This document shows, in pieces, positions 35,569 to 47,580 of a DNA stretch of 64,000 bases. A program made the translations under genes and the position numbers. How positions within the stretch are numbered: the first letter of the stretch is position 1; every line of letters begins with the position of its first letter. The stretch is from Hyalangium gracile. GTDB taxonomy: Bacteria; Myxococcota; Myxococcia; Myxococcales; Myxococcaceae. The stretch lies in contig NZ_JAHXBG010000007.1 in NCBI RefSeq assembly GCF_020103725.1, positions 372,001 through 436,000 on the forward strand, given 5' to 3'. A model generated the notes under the pieces. That model saw nothing but the letters and a program-made list of their open reading frames with translations, was not told the DNA's origin and did not search any database.

Positions 35569-37158
35569 GTGACGCCCGCTCTGCTCCTGCTCATGGTGCT
35601 CTCGGCTGATCCTCGTGGCGGCGCGGGGACCACCGACTGTTGGAAGGCCTGCCAGCGGCACGTGCAGGAGGCGCCCCTGAGGGCCAAGCTCTGTCGGCTG
35701 TGCATCATCCAGGGCGGCACCACGGAGTGGGTGCTGAAGCTCGGAGAGGTGAAGCCGGTGCCGCAGAGCTCGCTGCGCTCGGCGCTCACGGACGAGGACT
35801 GGCGCATCCGCTGGGCCGCCGTGCGCGCCAGTGCCAAGGCGCGCGGAGTGCCCGAGCCCCGCGCCCTGGCCGAGTGGGTGACGGAGACCCAGGCCAGGGC
35901 CGACCTGGCCGCCTGCCTCACCGCCGCCCGAGCCGCCGCCGAGGCGGGGAGCACCCCCTCTGCCTTCCTGCAGGGGGCCGGGGACAAGGGCGCCGCGGCC
36001 GCCTCCCGCGTCCAGGCCAGGAAGGACGCCATCCGCACGGCGCTGGAGGTGGAGCTGTACGCCGAGGATGTGGGGACGCGGCTGCGGGCCTTGTCGCACC
36101 TGGCCACCTTCCTCAAGGCGCCCGCCGCGCGGGTGGTGCTCGACGCCATGGAGGGGCGCCCGGAGTCCGCCGACAAGGCCGTGGCGGGAGCCCTGCTCGC
36201 CTACGCCGAGCGCAATGAGCTCTCCGTGGGGAAGATGCTCGTCGACGCGGCCCAGCCGCCGGATCAGGCGCGCGTCAACCGCCTCTTCGCCCTCTACTCC
36301 GAGGAGCTGCAGGCCCTGCAGCAGGAGCTGGCCTCCAGCGACGCGACGCTGCGGGCTGGCGCGGTGCGCAAGCTGCGCCTCTACGGCCCGCTGGCCCAGC
36401 GTGAGCTGGAGCGCGCCCTCCAGGACGCGGACACACATGTGCGACAGGCCGCCGCGCGCGGGCTCGCCCAGGCCGAGGGGCTCACGCTGCTCCAGGCCGC
36501 CGGCAAGCGGCTGCAGACGGGGGCGGAGCTCGCCATCCAGCGGCCCTGGCTGGAGGCCCTGGCCCACGAGAAGACCTGCCAGGCGGCGCTGCTGACGTTG
36601 GCGGAGGACCCGAGGCAGCCCGTCGCCGTCCGAGGCGAGGCGCTCGGCCAGCTCTCCGAGTGCGACGGGAACCCCCAGGAGCGGGCCCAGCGCGTGGCGC
36701 CGTTCCTGAAGGAGGCCCAGCCCCCGCTGCGGGCCGGGGCCCTGCGCGCGCTCTCGGGGCCCTGGTCGGGCGAGGTCGGCGAGGTGCTCACGCCCGCCCT
36801 GGGTGATCCGGCTCCCGAGGTCGTCGTCGCGGCGGTGGACACCGCGGTCTTCAAGCGGAAGACGGGCATGGCGGATGACATCGCGGCGCTGCTCGGCTCG
36901 GAGCATGCCGAGGTGCGTCAGGCCTCGGCCCGGGCGCTCGAGCGGCTCGGCAAGGACCGCCACGTCAAGGCGCTCACCGAGGCGCTCCGCAAGGACACCG
37001 TGGCCGCCGTCCGCGTCTCCGCGGCGCAGGCGCTGGGGCAGCTCGGAGGCCCGTTCGCCGTCTCCGCGCTGAGCGAGGCGGCCGCGAAGGATCCGGACAC
37101 CCACGTGCAGCACGTGTCGCGCGAGGCGCTCAAGCGCCTGGGGTTCTCCAACCGCTGA
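35569..37158 (+). CDS. Exported HEAT-repeat protein
   Basis: 529 residues. A short hydrophobic N-terminus ([19 protein letters not shown]) suggests a signal peptide, followed by three Cys (CWKACQRH, then CRLCIIQGG). Residues about 80-529 consist of HEAT/PBS-like helical pairs (for example [20 protein letters not shown] and [16 protein letters not shown]). No catalytic motif. Start GTG 35569; no strong Shine-Dalgarno. It is divergent from rpsU over 116 bp (35453-35568). A protein-binding envelope role is inferred; the Cys-rich N-terminus could bind metal or form disulfides. Confidence 0.82.
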   Translation: MTPALLLLMVLSADPRGGAGTTDCWKACQRHVQEAPLRAKLCRLCIIQGGTTEWVLKLGEVKPVPQSSLRSALTDEDWRIRWAAVRASAKARGVPEPRALAEWVTETQARADLAACLTAARAAAEAGSTPSAFLQGAGDKGAAAASRVQARKDAIRTALEVELYAEDVGTRLRALSHLATFLKAPAARVVLDAMEGRPESADKAVAGALLAYAERNELSVGKMLVDAAQPPDQARVNRLFALYSEELQALQQELASSDATLRAGAVRKLRLYGPLAQRELERALQDADTHVRQAAARGLAQAEGLTLLQAAGKRLQTGAELAIQRPWLEALAHEKTCQAALLTLAEDPRQPVAVRGEALGQLSECDGNPQERAQRVAPFLKEAQPPLRAGALRALSGPWSGEVGEVLTPALGDPAPEVVVAAVDTAVFKRKTGMADDIAALLGSEHAEVRQASARALERLGKDRHVKALTEALRKDTVAAVRVSAAQALGQLGGPFAVSALSEAAAKDPDTHVQHVSREALKRLGFSNR

Positions 37159-37176
37159 GGTGCTCCGGGGACGGGC

Positions 37177-38088
<912 letters not shown>

Positions 38089-38163
38089 CTCCCCCCCATC
38101 TTAAGGGCCGGTATTTCGTGGCGGCAAGCACACACACCGCCTATGTGGCACAGGAGGCGCCTT

Positions 38164-39216
38164 TCACGGGGTGTGGGGCTTGCGCCTGCGCCTCCGGGGC
38201 TCGGCGGCAGGGGAGGGGGGGCGCCCCACCGTGAGCTCTCCCGCCACGGACGTCTGGATGAAGCGGCGCACTGCCTCCAGGGAGGTATGGGAGCCCAGGG
38301 CCTGCATCAGCTTCACCAGCGCCGCCGAGGGCGTCATGTCCCCCCCGCCAATGGCCCCCTCCTCCAGGGCCGCCACGCCGGACTCATATAAGGAGAGGTC
38401 CACGCCGTTGCGGTAGGCCTGGCTCACCACCACCACGGGGATGCCTCGCTCCCGGGCCTGGGCGAACAGGGGGCGCAGCGAGCGGCCGAGCGAGGGATCG
38501 ATCGGGAAGTTACCCGCCCCGTACGCCTCCAGCACCAGGCCCCGCAGGTGCGGCAACAGCGCCAGGGGCAGCGCCGGGTCCAGCCCCGGGTACACCTTGA
38601 GGAGGAAGACGCGCGGATCCAACCGCTCGAAGAGGCGGAAGGCGCCCTTGGGGCGCAGGCCCGGCTCGAAGGTGGCGTCCACTCCCAGGGTGCCCAGGAC
38701 GGGGAAGTTGGGGCTCTCGAAGGCGTCGTACTCGGCCACCTTCACCTTGCGGGTGCGGTTGCCCCGGTAGAGGTGGGAGTCGAAGCAGATCGTCACCTCG
38801 CGCGGGCCGTTGAGCGCCGAGAGCACCGAGTCGATGAGGTTGAGCCGCGCGTCGGTGCGGATCTCCCCCAGCGGACGCTGGGAGCCGGTGAGCACCACCG
38901 GACGAGGCAGTCCTCGGAGCATGAAGGAGAGCGCACTGGCGGTGTAGGCGAGCGTGTCCGTCCCGTGCGTCACCACCGCGCCGTCGAAGTCCGGCAGCCG
39001 ACGGTGGAGGTGGGCCGCCATCCCGCTCCACAGCTCTGGCTGCATTTCCGAGCTGTCCAGGTTGGAGAACAGCTCCAGCTCGATGTCGGCCAGCTCGAAG
39101 AGCTCGGGGACACGCGCCTTCAGCGTCCGGAAGAAGGCAGAGGGGCGCAGCGCGGAAGGCCGCCCTCCAGCCATCCCCAGCGTTCCCCCGGTATGCAGCA
39201 GCAGGACTTTGGGCAT
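38164..39216 (-). CDS. Asparaginase (type I-like)
   Basis: 350 residues. It hydrolyses L-asparagine to aspartate and ammonia. The first active-site motif is HTGGTLGM (Thr9) and the second is FDGAVVTHGTDTLAYTAS. No signal peptide is present, so the enzyme is cytoplasmic. Other conserved stretches are VVLTGSQRPLGEIRTDARLN and LEAYGAGNFP. A basic tail (RRRRRK) ends the protein. Start ATG 39216. It is divergent from the DsbA-like lipoprotein over 69 bp. Confidence 0.93.
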   Translation of the reverse strand: MPKVLLLHTGGTLGMAGGRPSALRPSAFFRTLKARVPELFELADIELELFSNLDSSEMQPELWSGMAAHLHRRLPDFDGAVVTHGTDTLAYTASALSFMLRGLPRPVVLTGSQRPLGEIRTDARLNLIDSVLSALNGPREVTICFDSHLYRGNRTRKVKVAEYDAFESPNFPVLGTLGVDATFEPGLRPKGAFRLFERLDPRVFLLKVYPGLDPALPLALLPHLRGLVLEAYGAGNFPIDPSLGRSLRPLFAQARERGIPVVVVSQAYRNGVDLSLYESGVAALEEGAIGGGDMTPSAALVKLMQALGSHTSLEAVRRFIQTSVAGELTVGRPPSPAAEPRRRRRKPHTP

Positions 39217-39285
39217 GAACGGTCCTTCACTGGCAAAGCCCGCCTTCCTTTACAAGCCCCGCGCGCGTAGCTAAGACCCCCCGGC

Positions 39286-40269
39286 GTGTCCTCCTACTGC
39301 TGGAACCGCGCCGTCCTCCTGCTCGCCGCCGTGTCCCTGACCGGGGTGGCCTGTACCAAGAACCCCGAGGTCGCCCCCGCCGACAAGGGTGCGTCGACCT
39401 CTCCGCCCGCCACCCCGGCGGCCCCGCCCGCCACGCCTCCGACGGCCAATCCGGCGGCTTCCGGCTCGTCGCTCGCGGGCATTCCGGGCATGGACTTCTC
39501 CTCGCTGCCGCCCGCGGCCCAGCGCGAGCTGGCCACCGTCCTGAGCGACGAGTTCTGCTACTGCGGCTGCCCCCACTCCCTGGGCGCCTGCCTGCGGCAG
39601 CACACCCCCTGCAAGCACGCCAAGCGGATGGCCCGGCTGGCGGCGTCGGCCGTGTCCCAGGGCGCCTCGTCCAGCGAGGTCATCGTCGCCCTGTCCCAGT
39701 ACTACGCCGCGTTCCGCGAGCCGCGCGCGGACCTGAAGGTGGACCCGCGCATGTGCATGGGCGACGCGAACGCCCCGGTGACGGTGGCGGAGTTCTCCGA
39801 CTTCGAGTGCCCCTACTGCGGCAAGGCCCGCCCGGTGCTCGAGGACTTCGCCCGGAAGAACCCCACCAAGGTGCGCTTCTGCTACCTGCCGTTCCCCCTG
39901 CCCATGCACGCCAACGCCATCCCCGCCGGCCAGGCGGCGCTGTGGGCTCGCGACCAGGGCAAGTTCTGGGAGATGCACGACACGCTCTTCACCCAGCAGG
40001 AGAACCTGTCGCCCGCGGCGCTGGTGGCCATCGCCAACAAGCTCGGCCTGCCCGGCGCCAAGCTCCAGGAGGTGCTCAAGGGGGACGCCTACAAGCAGGA
40101 GCTGGAGGGCTTCCGCGCCCAGGGCAAGGCGGCCAACATCACCGGCACCCCCTCCATCTTCTTCAACGGGCGCGCCTACAAGCTGGTGCCCGACCTGGAC
40201 CAGCTGACGCACAGCCTCGAGGACGAGCTCGAGTGGCGCGCGAACAACAACGCCTGGCCCGCGGACTGA
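39286..40269 (+). CDS. DsbA-like thioredoxin-fold lipoprotein with Cys-rich module
   Basis: 327 residues from GTG 39286. A signal peptide ends in lipobox VAC (Cys23). After a Pro/Ala/Thr linker comes an unusual module, FCYCGCPHSLGACLRQHTPC, with five Cys and three His in about 20 residues (positions 91-111). From residue about 155 a thioredoxin-fold domain of the DsbA/Thioredoxin_4 type has the active site CPYC (175-178) and a cis-Pro region (GTPSIFFNGR). It should be an envelope thiol oxidoreductase or disulfide-forming protein; the Cys/His module may bind a metal. It precedes a DUF4388 gene by 10 bp, so they may share a transcript. Confidence 0.87.
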   Translation: MSSYCWNRAVLLLAAVSLTGVACTKNPEVAPADKGASTSPPATPAAPPATPPTANPAASGSSLAGIPGMDFSSLPPAAQRELATVLSDEFCYCGCPHSLGACLRQHTPCKHAKRMARLAASAVSQGASSSEVIVALSQYYAAFREPRADLKVDPRMCMGDANAPVTVAEFSDFECPYCGKARPVLEDFARKNPTKVRFCYLPFPLPMHANAIPAGQAALWARDQGKFWEMHDTLFTQQENLSPAALVAIANKLGLPGAKLQEVLKGDAYKQELEGFRAQGKAANITGTPSIFFNGRAYKLVPDLDQLTHSLEDELEWRANNNAWPAD

Positions 40270-40279
40270 TCGCCCAGGG

Positions 40280-41602
40280 ATGAGTCCTCCCCGCTTCCGC
40301 ATCGACGGGTCCTCGCAGCTCGTCCCCGAGGAGCGCACCAGTCCGCCAGCCCTGGCGGGCCGCTCGGGTTCGTACGCCCTGATGCCCACGGGGCCGGACC
40401 TGCTGGTCTTCTCGCGCGTGCCCGCCGAGGGCCGCTCCATCCCCGCGCCCCGCGTGGTGCTCGCCGGAGACGCCGGCGGCTTCCCGCTCTCGGACCTGAT
40501 CGCCTTCCTCAGCCAGTCGCGCTGGAGCGGCGTCATCCGCGTGCGCACGCCCGGCGGCGAGCGCTCCATCACCCTGCGCGAGGGCGAGGTGCGCGGCGCC
40601 AGCTCCGACGATCCGGCGGACCGGCTGGGCGAGGTGCTCATCCGCCTGGGCTACGTGGATCGGGCGAAGCTCGACGAGGTGCTGCGCGAGCAGTCTCCCT
40701 CCAAGGTGGGCCGCGCCCTGGTGGAGAAGGGCTACCTGCAGGCGCACGATCTCTTCAAGTGCGTCACCCACCAGGTGAGCGAGATCTTCCACGCCATCGT
40801 GCTGTGCCGCGAGGGCTCGTTCTTCCTCATCGATCAGCCGGTGGACGACAAGGCCGCCCACAACATCCAGCTGACCACTCAGAGCCTGCTGATGGACAGC
40901 ATCCGGAAGATCGACGAGATGGCGCACTTCCGGAAGCGCATCCCCCACGGGCGGCTCTACGTGGGCCAGAAGCGTCCCTCCGACGGCAAGCTGGAGGCGG
41001 ACGAGGACCGGGTGCTGGCCATGCTGGACGGCCGGCGCACGCTGCTGGAGCTGGGCCACGCCGCCAAGCTGTCCGAGTTCGACATCACCAAGGTCGTCTT
41101 CCGCCTGCTCGAGGGCGGCTACGCGCTGCTCTCCGAGAAGCCGCTGGTGCCGGTGGCCCCGCCCTCGGAGAAGGTCTCCGCGCCTGCCTCCTCGCGGCCG
41201 GCCGCCACCGCGAAGCAGAGCCGCGTCGACCACCGCGAGGTGGCGCGCGTCTTCAACCGCATCTTCCGGGAGATCCATGACGAGGTGGCCCGGCAGATCG
41301 TCGACAGCGAGTTCATCGCCTCGGCCAACGCGGCCCTCTCCGGACAGGCGCTGACGTCCTCGCCGGTGCTGGAGGGGCTGTCGCTCGCGCCCGATGGCAC
41401 CATCGACGAGCAGCAGCTCATCGGCGCCTTCGAGCGCCACCGCACGCGCCTGGGCTCCGAGCCCATTGCCTCCTTCAAGCAGGCGCTCAGCGACGTGATG
41501 TTCTTCCTCCTCTTTCAGGCGGGAGAGCTGCTGGAGTCCCGCGCGGACGAGGATCTCGCCCGGCGCGTGAAGGAGCTGCTCGCCACCCTCGAGACGCCGT
41601 GA
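40280..41602 (+). CDS. DUF4388 domain protein
   Basis: 440 residues, cytoplasmic. A DUF4388-type module (about 60-200) is suggested by DLIAFLSQSRWSGVIRVRTP, ITLREGEVRGASSDDPADRL and GRALVEKGYLQAHDLFKCV. DUF4388 is frequent in myxobacterial regulatory proteins; its function is not established. The rest is helical, with a Pro/Ala/Ser linker at about 290-315. ATG 40280 follows the DsbA-like gene by 10 bp. Its stop codon overlaps the start of truD (GTGA), so translation is coupled. Confidence 0.8.
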   Translation: MSPPRFRIDGSSQLVPEERTSPPALAGRSGSYALMPTGPDLLVFSRVPAEGRSIPAPRVVLAGDAGGFPLSDLIAFLSQSRWSGVIRVRTPGGERSITLREGEVRGASSDDPADRLGEVLIRLGYVDRAKLDEVLREQSPSKVGRALVEKGYLQAHDLFKCVTHQVSEIFHAIVLCREGSFFLIDQPVDDKAAHNIQLTTQSLLMDSIRKIDEMAHFRKRIPHGRLYVGQKRPSDGKLEADEDRVLAMLDGRRTLLELGHAAKLSEFDITKVVFRLLEGGYALLSEKPLVPVAPPSEKVSAPASSRPAATAKQSRVDHREVARVFNRIFREIHDEVARQIVDSEFIASANAALSGQALTSSPVLEGLSLAPDGTIDEQQLIGAFERHRTRLGSEPIASFKQALSDVMFFLLFQAGELLESRADEDLARRVKELLATLETP

Positions 41603-42615
41603 CGGACCTGCCCCGGCTCACCGAGGACGTGCCCGGCTGCGGGGGCGCCTTCAAGCTCGTCCCCGAGGACTTCGAGGTGGAGGAGCTACCGGCGTACCTG
41701 CCTGGCGGGGAAGGGGAGCACCTCTACCTCTGGGTGGAGAAGCGCGGCCGGGACACTCGCGAGGTGGTGAAGGCGCTGTCCCAGGCGCTGGGCTTCCCCG
41801 AGGGCGAGGTGGGCGTGGCGGGCATGAAGGATCGGCACGCCGTCACCCGGCAGCTGCTCTCCGTGCCGGCCCGGGCCGAGGCACGGCTGGCCGACTTCTC
41901 CATGGAGGGCGTGCGCGTGCTCTGGGCGCGCCGGCATGGCAACAAGCTGCGGACCGGCCACCTCAAGGGCAACCGCTTCCGGCTGCGCCTGCGAGGCGTG
42001 AAGGACGTGGGCGCCGCCCGCGAGACGCTCTCCCGGCTGGCGGCGCGAGGCCTGCCCAACTACTTCGGAGAGCAGCGCTTCGGGCGTGAGCGGGACAACG
42101 CGGACCGCGGCAAGCTGCTCCTGCTGGGCCAGCGACTGCCGCAGCGGCCAGATCGCTTCCAGCGCAAGCTGTACCTGTCCGCCTTCCAGTCGCGCCTCTT
42201 CAACCGGGCGCTGGCCGCGCGCCTCCGGGCGGGCACCTTCGATCAGGCGCTCCTGGGGGACGTGCTGCGCAAGGAGGACACCGGCGGCCTCTTCGTCTGC
42301 GAGGCGCCCGAGGTGGACGGCCCGCGCGTGGCCGCCTTCGAGGTGAGCCCGGCCGGGCCCATGTTCGGCCCGAAGATGACGCCCGCGGCCCACGGCGTGG
42401 CGGAGGCCGAGGCGGCGCTGCTCGCCGAGGAGGGCATGACGCTCTCGGACTTCACGCGGGGCGGTGGAGAGACCGAAGGCACCCGCAGGCCCTACCGGGT
42501 GCGGCTCGGAAACCTCGAGCTCACTCCCGAGGCAGAGGACCTGGTGCTGGCCTTCGAGCTGCCGCGCGGGGCCTACGCCACCGAAGTCCTCGCCGAGCTG
42601 CTCAAGGACGGGTGA
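41599..42615 (+). CDS. truD: tRNA pseudouridine synthase TruD
   Basis: 338 residues. TruD makes pseudouridine at tRNA position 13. The catalytic Asp is in VAGMKDRHAVTRQ (Asp78). Other family motifs are NYFGEQRFGRERDN and the insertion domain around FVCEAPEVDGPRVAAFEVSP. GTG 41599 overlaps the DUF4388 stop codon as GTGA. A coupled expression with a regulatory-type protein is unexpected, but linkage may simply be positional. Confidence 0.95.
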   Translation: MTDLPRLTEDVPGCGGAFKLVPEDFEVEELPAYLPGGEGEHLYLWVEKRGRDTREVVKALSQALGFPEGEVGVAGMKDRHAVTRQLLSVPARAEARLADFSMEGVRVLWARRHGNKLRTGHLKGNRFRLRLRGVKDVGAARETLSRLAARGLPNYFGEQRFGRERDNADRGKLLLLGQRLPQRPDRFQRKLYLSAFQSRLFNRALAARLRAGTFDQALLGDVLRKEDTGGLFVCEAPEVDGPRVAAFEVSPAGPMFGPKMTPAAHGVAEAEAALLAEEGMTLSDFTRGGGETEGTRRPYRVRLGNLELTPEAEDLVLAFELPRGAYATEVLAELLKDG

Positions 42616-42678
42616 GCCCGGGGCAGGGCGGGGTGGGACTCGAGGTCCGCACCCCCTCTGGCCGGGCGCCAGCCCCCG

Positions 42679-44222
<1,544 letters not shown>

Positions 44223-44226
<4 letters not shown>

Positions 44227-44543
44227 GGGTTGGGGCGGCCGTCGGTCGAGGTGGGCTCGGCGCCGGCGGTGGCCATGGCCTTCTCACGGGCCTCGTTGGC
44301 GTACTTGGAGGCCTTCACGGCGAAGTCCACGCCGGCCTGGTAGTCCGAGTAGCCCACCTCCTCGCGCGCCTTGTAGATGTAGAGGTTGGCGGCGGTCCAC
44401 TCGTAGGGGGCCAGCTTCTCGGCTCCCGCGGTGCGCGCCGCCTGGATCTGCACCTCGGCGTCGAGGATGTTCGCGGTCGAGCGCACCGGGCCACACCCGG
44501 TGAGGGCGCCCACCACTGCCACCAGTACCGTCAGCTGCTTCAT
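44223..44543 (-). CDS. DUF4398 lipoprotein
   Basis: 106 residues from ATG 44543. Signal peptide with lipobox LTGC. The mature part is an Ala-rich helical region (AEVQIQAARTAGAEKLAPYE, AREEVGYSDYQAGVDFAVKA), matching DUF4398, often found beside OmpA proteins. It probably works with the OmpA protein it is coupled to, in the outer-membrane-to-wall link. An upstream in-frame ATG at 44594 would place the signal peptide internally and is disfavoured. Confidence 0.8.
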
Positions 44544-44658
44544 GGACAGGCCTTGAGGTGAGAGGCTGGAAGACGAATGTTCAGGTCGTATCAATCGTGT
44601 CCAGGGGGGTCAAGAATCGGGCACATCCAGCGGGCGACCAGGCCTGGAGGCCAGGGTT

Positions 44659-44683
44659 TTGACAGGCTGGCACGGGCCTTGTC
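44659..44683 (+). promoter_or_regulatory. Sigma-54-like or TTGACA element upstream of HEAT gene
   Basis: TTGACA (44659-44664) and an overlapping CTGGCACGGGCCTTGTC (44667-44683). The latter fits the -24 element of the sigma-54 consensus and has a T where -12 GC is expected. Initiation from it would leave only about 8 nt before the ATG, so it may be coincidental. Confidence 0.25.
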
Positions 44684-44702
44684 ATCGTCCGACACCGTGC
44701 GC

Positions 44703-45680
44703 ATGCCCTCCCGTTCCATTGGCCTGGCCGTCCTCCTGCTCGCCTCCCTGGCGTTGGCGGGGCCTCGCTCCACCCAGAAGCGGATCAGCGCCCGCGCCCA
44801 GGTGGACGAGCAGGTGGAGCAGCTGATGCGGGGCGCCTCGGTGCCCAGCACCGTCTCGCGCCTGCGCTACATTGGCGAACGCGAGTACGCGGCCGGGCAG
44901 CTCCACTCGCTCCTGAGCAAGGTGCTGGAGGATCGCACCCGCCGTAACATCGTCGCCGTCCTGGCCGGGCTGGAGGTGCGCAACGCCGAGTCCGCGCTGG
45001 CGCGCCTGGCGGGAGATGAAGACAGCACGGTGCGCATGTACGCCGCGCAGGGCCTGGGGAAGCTGCGAAGCCGCCAGGTGGCGGTGCTGATGCCGCTCTT
45101 GGAGGACAAGAGCCTGGGGGTGCGCAAGGAGGCGGCCAAGGCGCTGGGAGCCTCGGGCAACCCCGCCATGAGCAAGGTGCTGCTCGCCGCCCTGAAGAAG
45201 GAGACGGAGCTGGAGGTGCGCGCCGAGATGCTCGTGGCGGCCGGACGCGCCGGAGACTCCAAGCAGGCCCCGGCCCTCAAGGGCTTCCTCACCAGCGACT
45301 CGGAGAGCACCCGCTTCGCCGCGGCCAAGGGGCTGTGCCTGATGGGCTCCGAGGACGGCTTCGCCTTCGCCAACAAGCTGCTCGCCTCGGAGGACAAGTA
45401 CGTGCGCCGCCAGGGGCTGGAGCTCTACGAGGGCGTGCCCGCGAAGAAGGCCTCGCCCGTGCTCTCGCCGCTGCTCAAGGACGCCGATCGCACGCTGGCC
45501 GCGGGCGCCGCGCGCCTGATGTACCAGGGCGGGGACAAGAAGATGCTGGAGTGGCTCGTGCTGTCCTCCTGGGAGGCCAAGGGCGAGGAGAAGTTCGCCT
45601 ACGAGAAGGAGCTGGAGACGCTGCAGCTGGCCGATGATCAGCGCAAGGCCATCCTCCGCAAGGCAGGCGTGGTGAAATGA
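44703..45680 (+). CDS. Exported HEAT-repeat protein
   Basis: 325 residues from ATG 44703. The first 18 residues (MPSRSIGLAVLLLASLALAG) form a signal peptide. The rest consists of HEAT/PBS-like helical pairs (DSTVRMYAAQGLGKLRSRQV and SLGVRKEAAKALGASGNPAM), a periplasmic protein-binding solenoid. Its stop codon overlaps the start of the DUF1460 gene (ATGA), so the two are translationally coupled. It diverges from the OmpA/DUF4398 pair over 159 bp. This is the third HEAT gene in the window. Confidence 0.87.
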   Translation: MPSRSIGLAVLLLASLALAGPRSTQKRISARAQVDEQVEQLMRGASVPSTVSRLRYIGEREYAAGQLHSLLSKVLEDRTRRNIVAVLAGLEVRNAESALARLAGDEDSTVRMYAAQGLGKLRSRQVAVLMPLLEDKSLGVRKEAAKALGASGNPAMSKVLLAALKKETELEVRAEMLVAAGRAGDSKQAPALKGFLTSDSESTRFAAAKGLCLMGSEDGFAFANKLLASEDKYVRRQGLELYEGVPAKKASPVLSPLLKDADRTLAAGAARLMYQGGDKKMLEWLVLSSWEAKGEEKFAYEKELETLQLADDQRKAILRKAGVVK

Positions 45681-46555
45681 TCGGGCTCGCCGTCGCGCTC
45701 ACTTCGACGCTGATCCTCGCGCAGCCTCCCACCGCTCCCAACCCCGGGGGCTGGGCGGCCCTGACGCCCGAGCAGCGCGCCACCCTGCTCGAGGCGGCCA
45801 GGCCCGGCGCGCCGCTCGACCGGCGCCTGCTGGACGTCAGCGCGCGCTTCCTCGGCACGCCCTACGTGGCCTCGCCGCTCGGCGAGGGCAGCGGGGTGGA
45901 TCCGGATCCCACCTTTCGCATGGACGCCGTGGACTGTCTCACCTTCGTGGAGGAGACGCTGGCGCTCAGCCTGGCGCGCGAGGACGGCGAGGTGCCCACG
46001 CTGCTCGAGCGCATCCGCTACGCGAGCACCCCCGTGTACGAGGATCGCAACCACCTCATGGAGGCGCAGTGGTTGCCCAACAACCTGCGCAAGGGCTTCC
46101 TCGAGGACGTGACGCGCCGCTACGGCGGGGAGGACACCGTCCAGGTGCGCAAGGTGCTCACCGCGCGCACGTGGACGTCCCGCTCCTCGCAGGAGCTGAA
46201 GCTGCCCAAGGAGCGGCAGCCCACGGGGACGTTCTCGCTCGACATCATCCCCCTGGAGCGGGTGATGGCGCACGCGCGCAAGGTGCGCTCCGGCACCATC
46301 CTGGTCGTCGTCCGGGATGATCTGCCGCTCAAGGCCACCCGCATCACCCACCTGGGCTTCGTGGTGCAGAAGGGCAAGCGGACGTGGCTGCGGCACGCGG
46401 CGCGCAGCGGCTACCTGCGCGTGGTGGACGAGGACCTGGAGACGTTCCTCGCCCGCAACGCGCGGTACACGAAGTGGAAGGTGACGGGGGTGAGCCTCTT
46501 CGAGGCCCACCTGCCCGAGGAGGCAGGCGAGCGAGCAGTCGTCCGCTCGCCCTGA
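45677..46555 (+). CDS. DUF1460 NlpC/P60-like amidase
   Basis: 292 residues. N-terminal hydrophobic segment (IGLAVALTSTLILAQPP) as signal peptide. The NlpC/P60-like core has the catalytic Cys in MDAVDCLTFVEETLAL and His in ITHLGFVV, with a second His at RHAARSG. DUF1460 proteins cut the bond between muramic acid and peptide or within wall peptides. ATGA overlap with the HEAT gene indicates co-production, so the HEAT protein may position the enzyme. The enzyme is presumed periplasmic. Confidence 0.85.
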   Translation: MIGLAVALTSTLILAQPPTAPNPGGWAALTPEQRATLLEAARPGAPLDRRLLDVSARFLGTPYVASPLGEGSGVDPDPTFRMDAVDCLTFVEETLALSLAREDGEVPTLLERIRYASTPVYEDRNHLMEAQWLPNNLRKGFLEDVTRRYGGEDTVQVRKVLTARTWTSRSSQELKLPKERQPTGTFSLDIIPLERVMAHARKVRSGTILVVVRDDLPLKATRITHLGFVVQKGKRTWLRHAARSGYLRVVDEDLETFLARNARYTKWKVTGVSLFEAHLPEEAGERAVVRSP

Positions 46556-46565
46556 GGCCTGGGGC

Positions 46566-47009
46566 TCAGGTGTGTGGGCTGGCGGCGTTGGCCGCTTCGG
46601 TCTCCAGCTCCTCTTCCTCGGCGGCCCGGGCGGCCTCGTCGGAGGTGGCGTCCAGCTGGGCCTTCTCCCGGGCGAGCAGCTCGGTGGCCCTCTGTACGTG
46701 CTCCTCGGGCACGAGGATCTCCCACCAGGGCATGGGGTTTCCCGTCGTCAGCACGTCCACCGTGCCTCCTCGGCGCGGCCGGGAGAAGACGGGGATGTGT
46801 TCAGACTCCAACATCCGGACGTAGTCCTCGGCGGTGAGCGGATCCTCGGCGGTGCCCACGCGGATGAACTCCCGGGTGTCCCGCTCGTGCGGCAGGGGCA
46901 GGCCCCGCTCGCGCATGGTCGCCGCGTCCACCAGCTGGCTCCCGGGACAGTCGGCGCACTCCGTCACCTTGTCCTGGTACTCCGAGCCGCACTCCACGCA
47001 GTATTTCAT
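46566..47009 (-). CDS. Zinc-ribbon protein with DUF2007-like domain
   Basis: 147 residues. A zinc ribbon CVECGSEYQDKVTECADCPG at the start, then a DUF2007-like domain (VRMLESEHIPVFSRPRRGGT, WEILVPEEHVQRATELLARE) and an acidic, Glu/Ala-rich tail. Both modules occur in small proteins implicated in protein-protein or metal-linked signal transfer; this one is not characterised. Start ATG 47009 with GGGAGG upstream; the next in-frame start would be upstream in unconserved sequence. It converges on DUF1460. Confidence 0.8.
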   Translation of the reverse strand: MKYCVECGSEYQDKVTECADCPGSQLVDAATMRERGLPLPHERDTREFIRVGTAEDPLTAEDYVRMLESEHIPVFSRPRRGGTVDVLTTGNPMPWWEILVPEEHVQRATELLAREKAQLDATSDEAARAAEEEELETEAANAASPHT

Positions 47010-47064
47010 TGCTCCCTCCCTACCCTGAATACTGGGGCCTGTGCTCGAAGTTAGCACGGGGGGA

Positions 47065-47433
47065 TCAGTGGCGCGCTGACTCCCCGAGACTTTCCACGGC
47101 AGCCGACAGTCGGTCCACGTCGATGGGCTTGCGCAGCACCACGTCGCAGTGCTCGGAGCCCTCCACCTGCGCGTAGCCGGAGACGAGGATGACGCGGGCC
47201 TCGGGCGACAGCTCCTTCACCCGCTGGGCGAGGGCGGTGCCGCACAGGCCAGGCAGGGACTCATCGGTGACGACGACGTCGGGATGATCCGCCTCGAAGG
47301 CGGCCAGGCCCGACAGCCCATCGCCCGCGGTGCGGACCTCGAAGTCGATCTCGAGGATCTCCGCCAGCAGCTCCCGGCTGTCGCCATCGTCCTCGACGAG
47401 CAACACCTTGATGCGGTCCGTGCCAGTGCCCAT
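47065..47433 (-). CDS. Single-domain response regulator
   Basis: 122 residues, receiver only. Acidic pair in VLLVEDDGDSREL, phospho-acceptor Asp in VVVTDESLPGL, Ser in ILVSGYAQ and Lys in VLRKPID. There is no output domain, so it works in a phosphorelay or by protein binding. No kinase gene is adjacent; nearby orphan kinases at 50402 and 58176 are candidates. Start ATG 47433; an upstream ATG at 47445 gives four more residues. Confidence 0.92.
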   Translation of the reverse strand: MGTGTDRIKVLLVEDDGDSRELLAEILEIDFEVRTAGDGLSGLAAFEADHPDVVVTDESLPGLCGTALAQRVKELSPEARVILVSGYAQVEGSEHCDVVLRKPIDVDRLSAAVESLGESARH

Positions 47434-47580
47434 GCCTCTGAGCAACCCGCGTCACCGCGTGAAACGTCCTCCGCCGGAGGGGGGCTCTCCACCCTGGTTG
47501 GAAGGCGAGCAAGGGAGCAGGGAATGACCCCCTCACCAGCCGGCGCGAGGCTGCCCATCTTCAGGGCCGGAGGTGATGCC

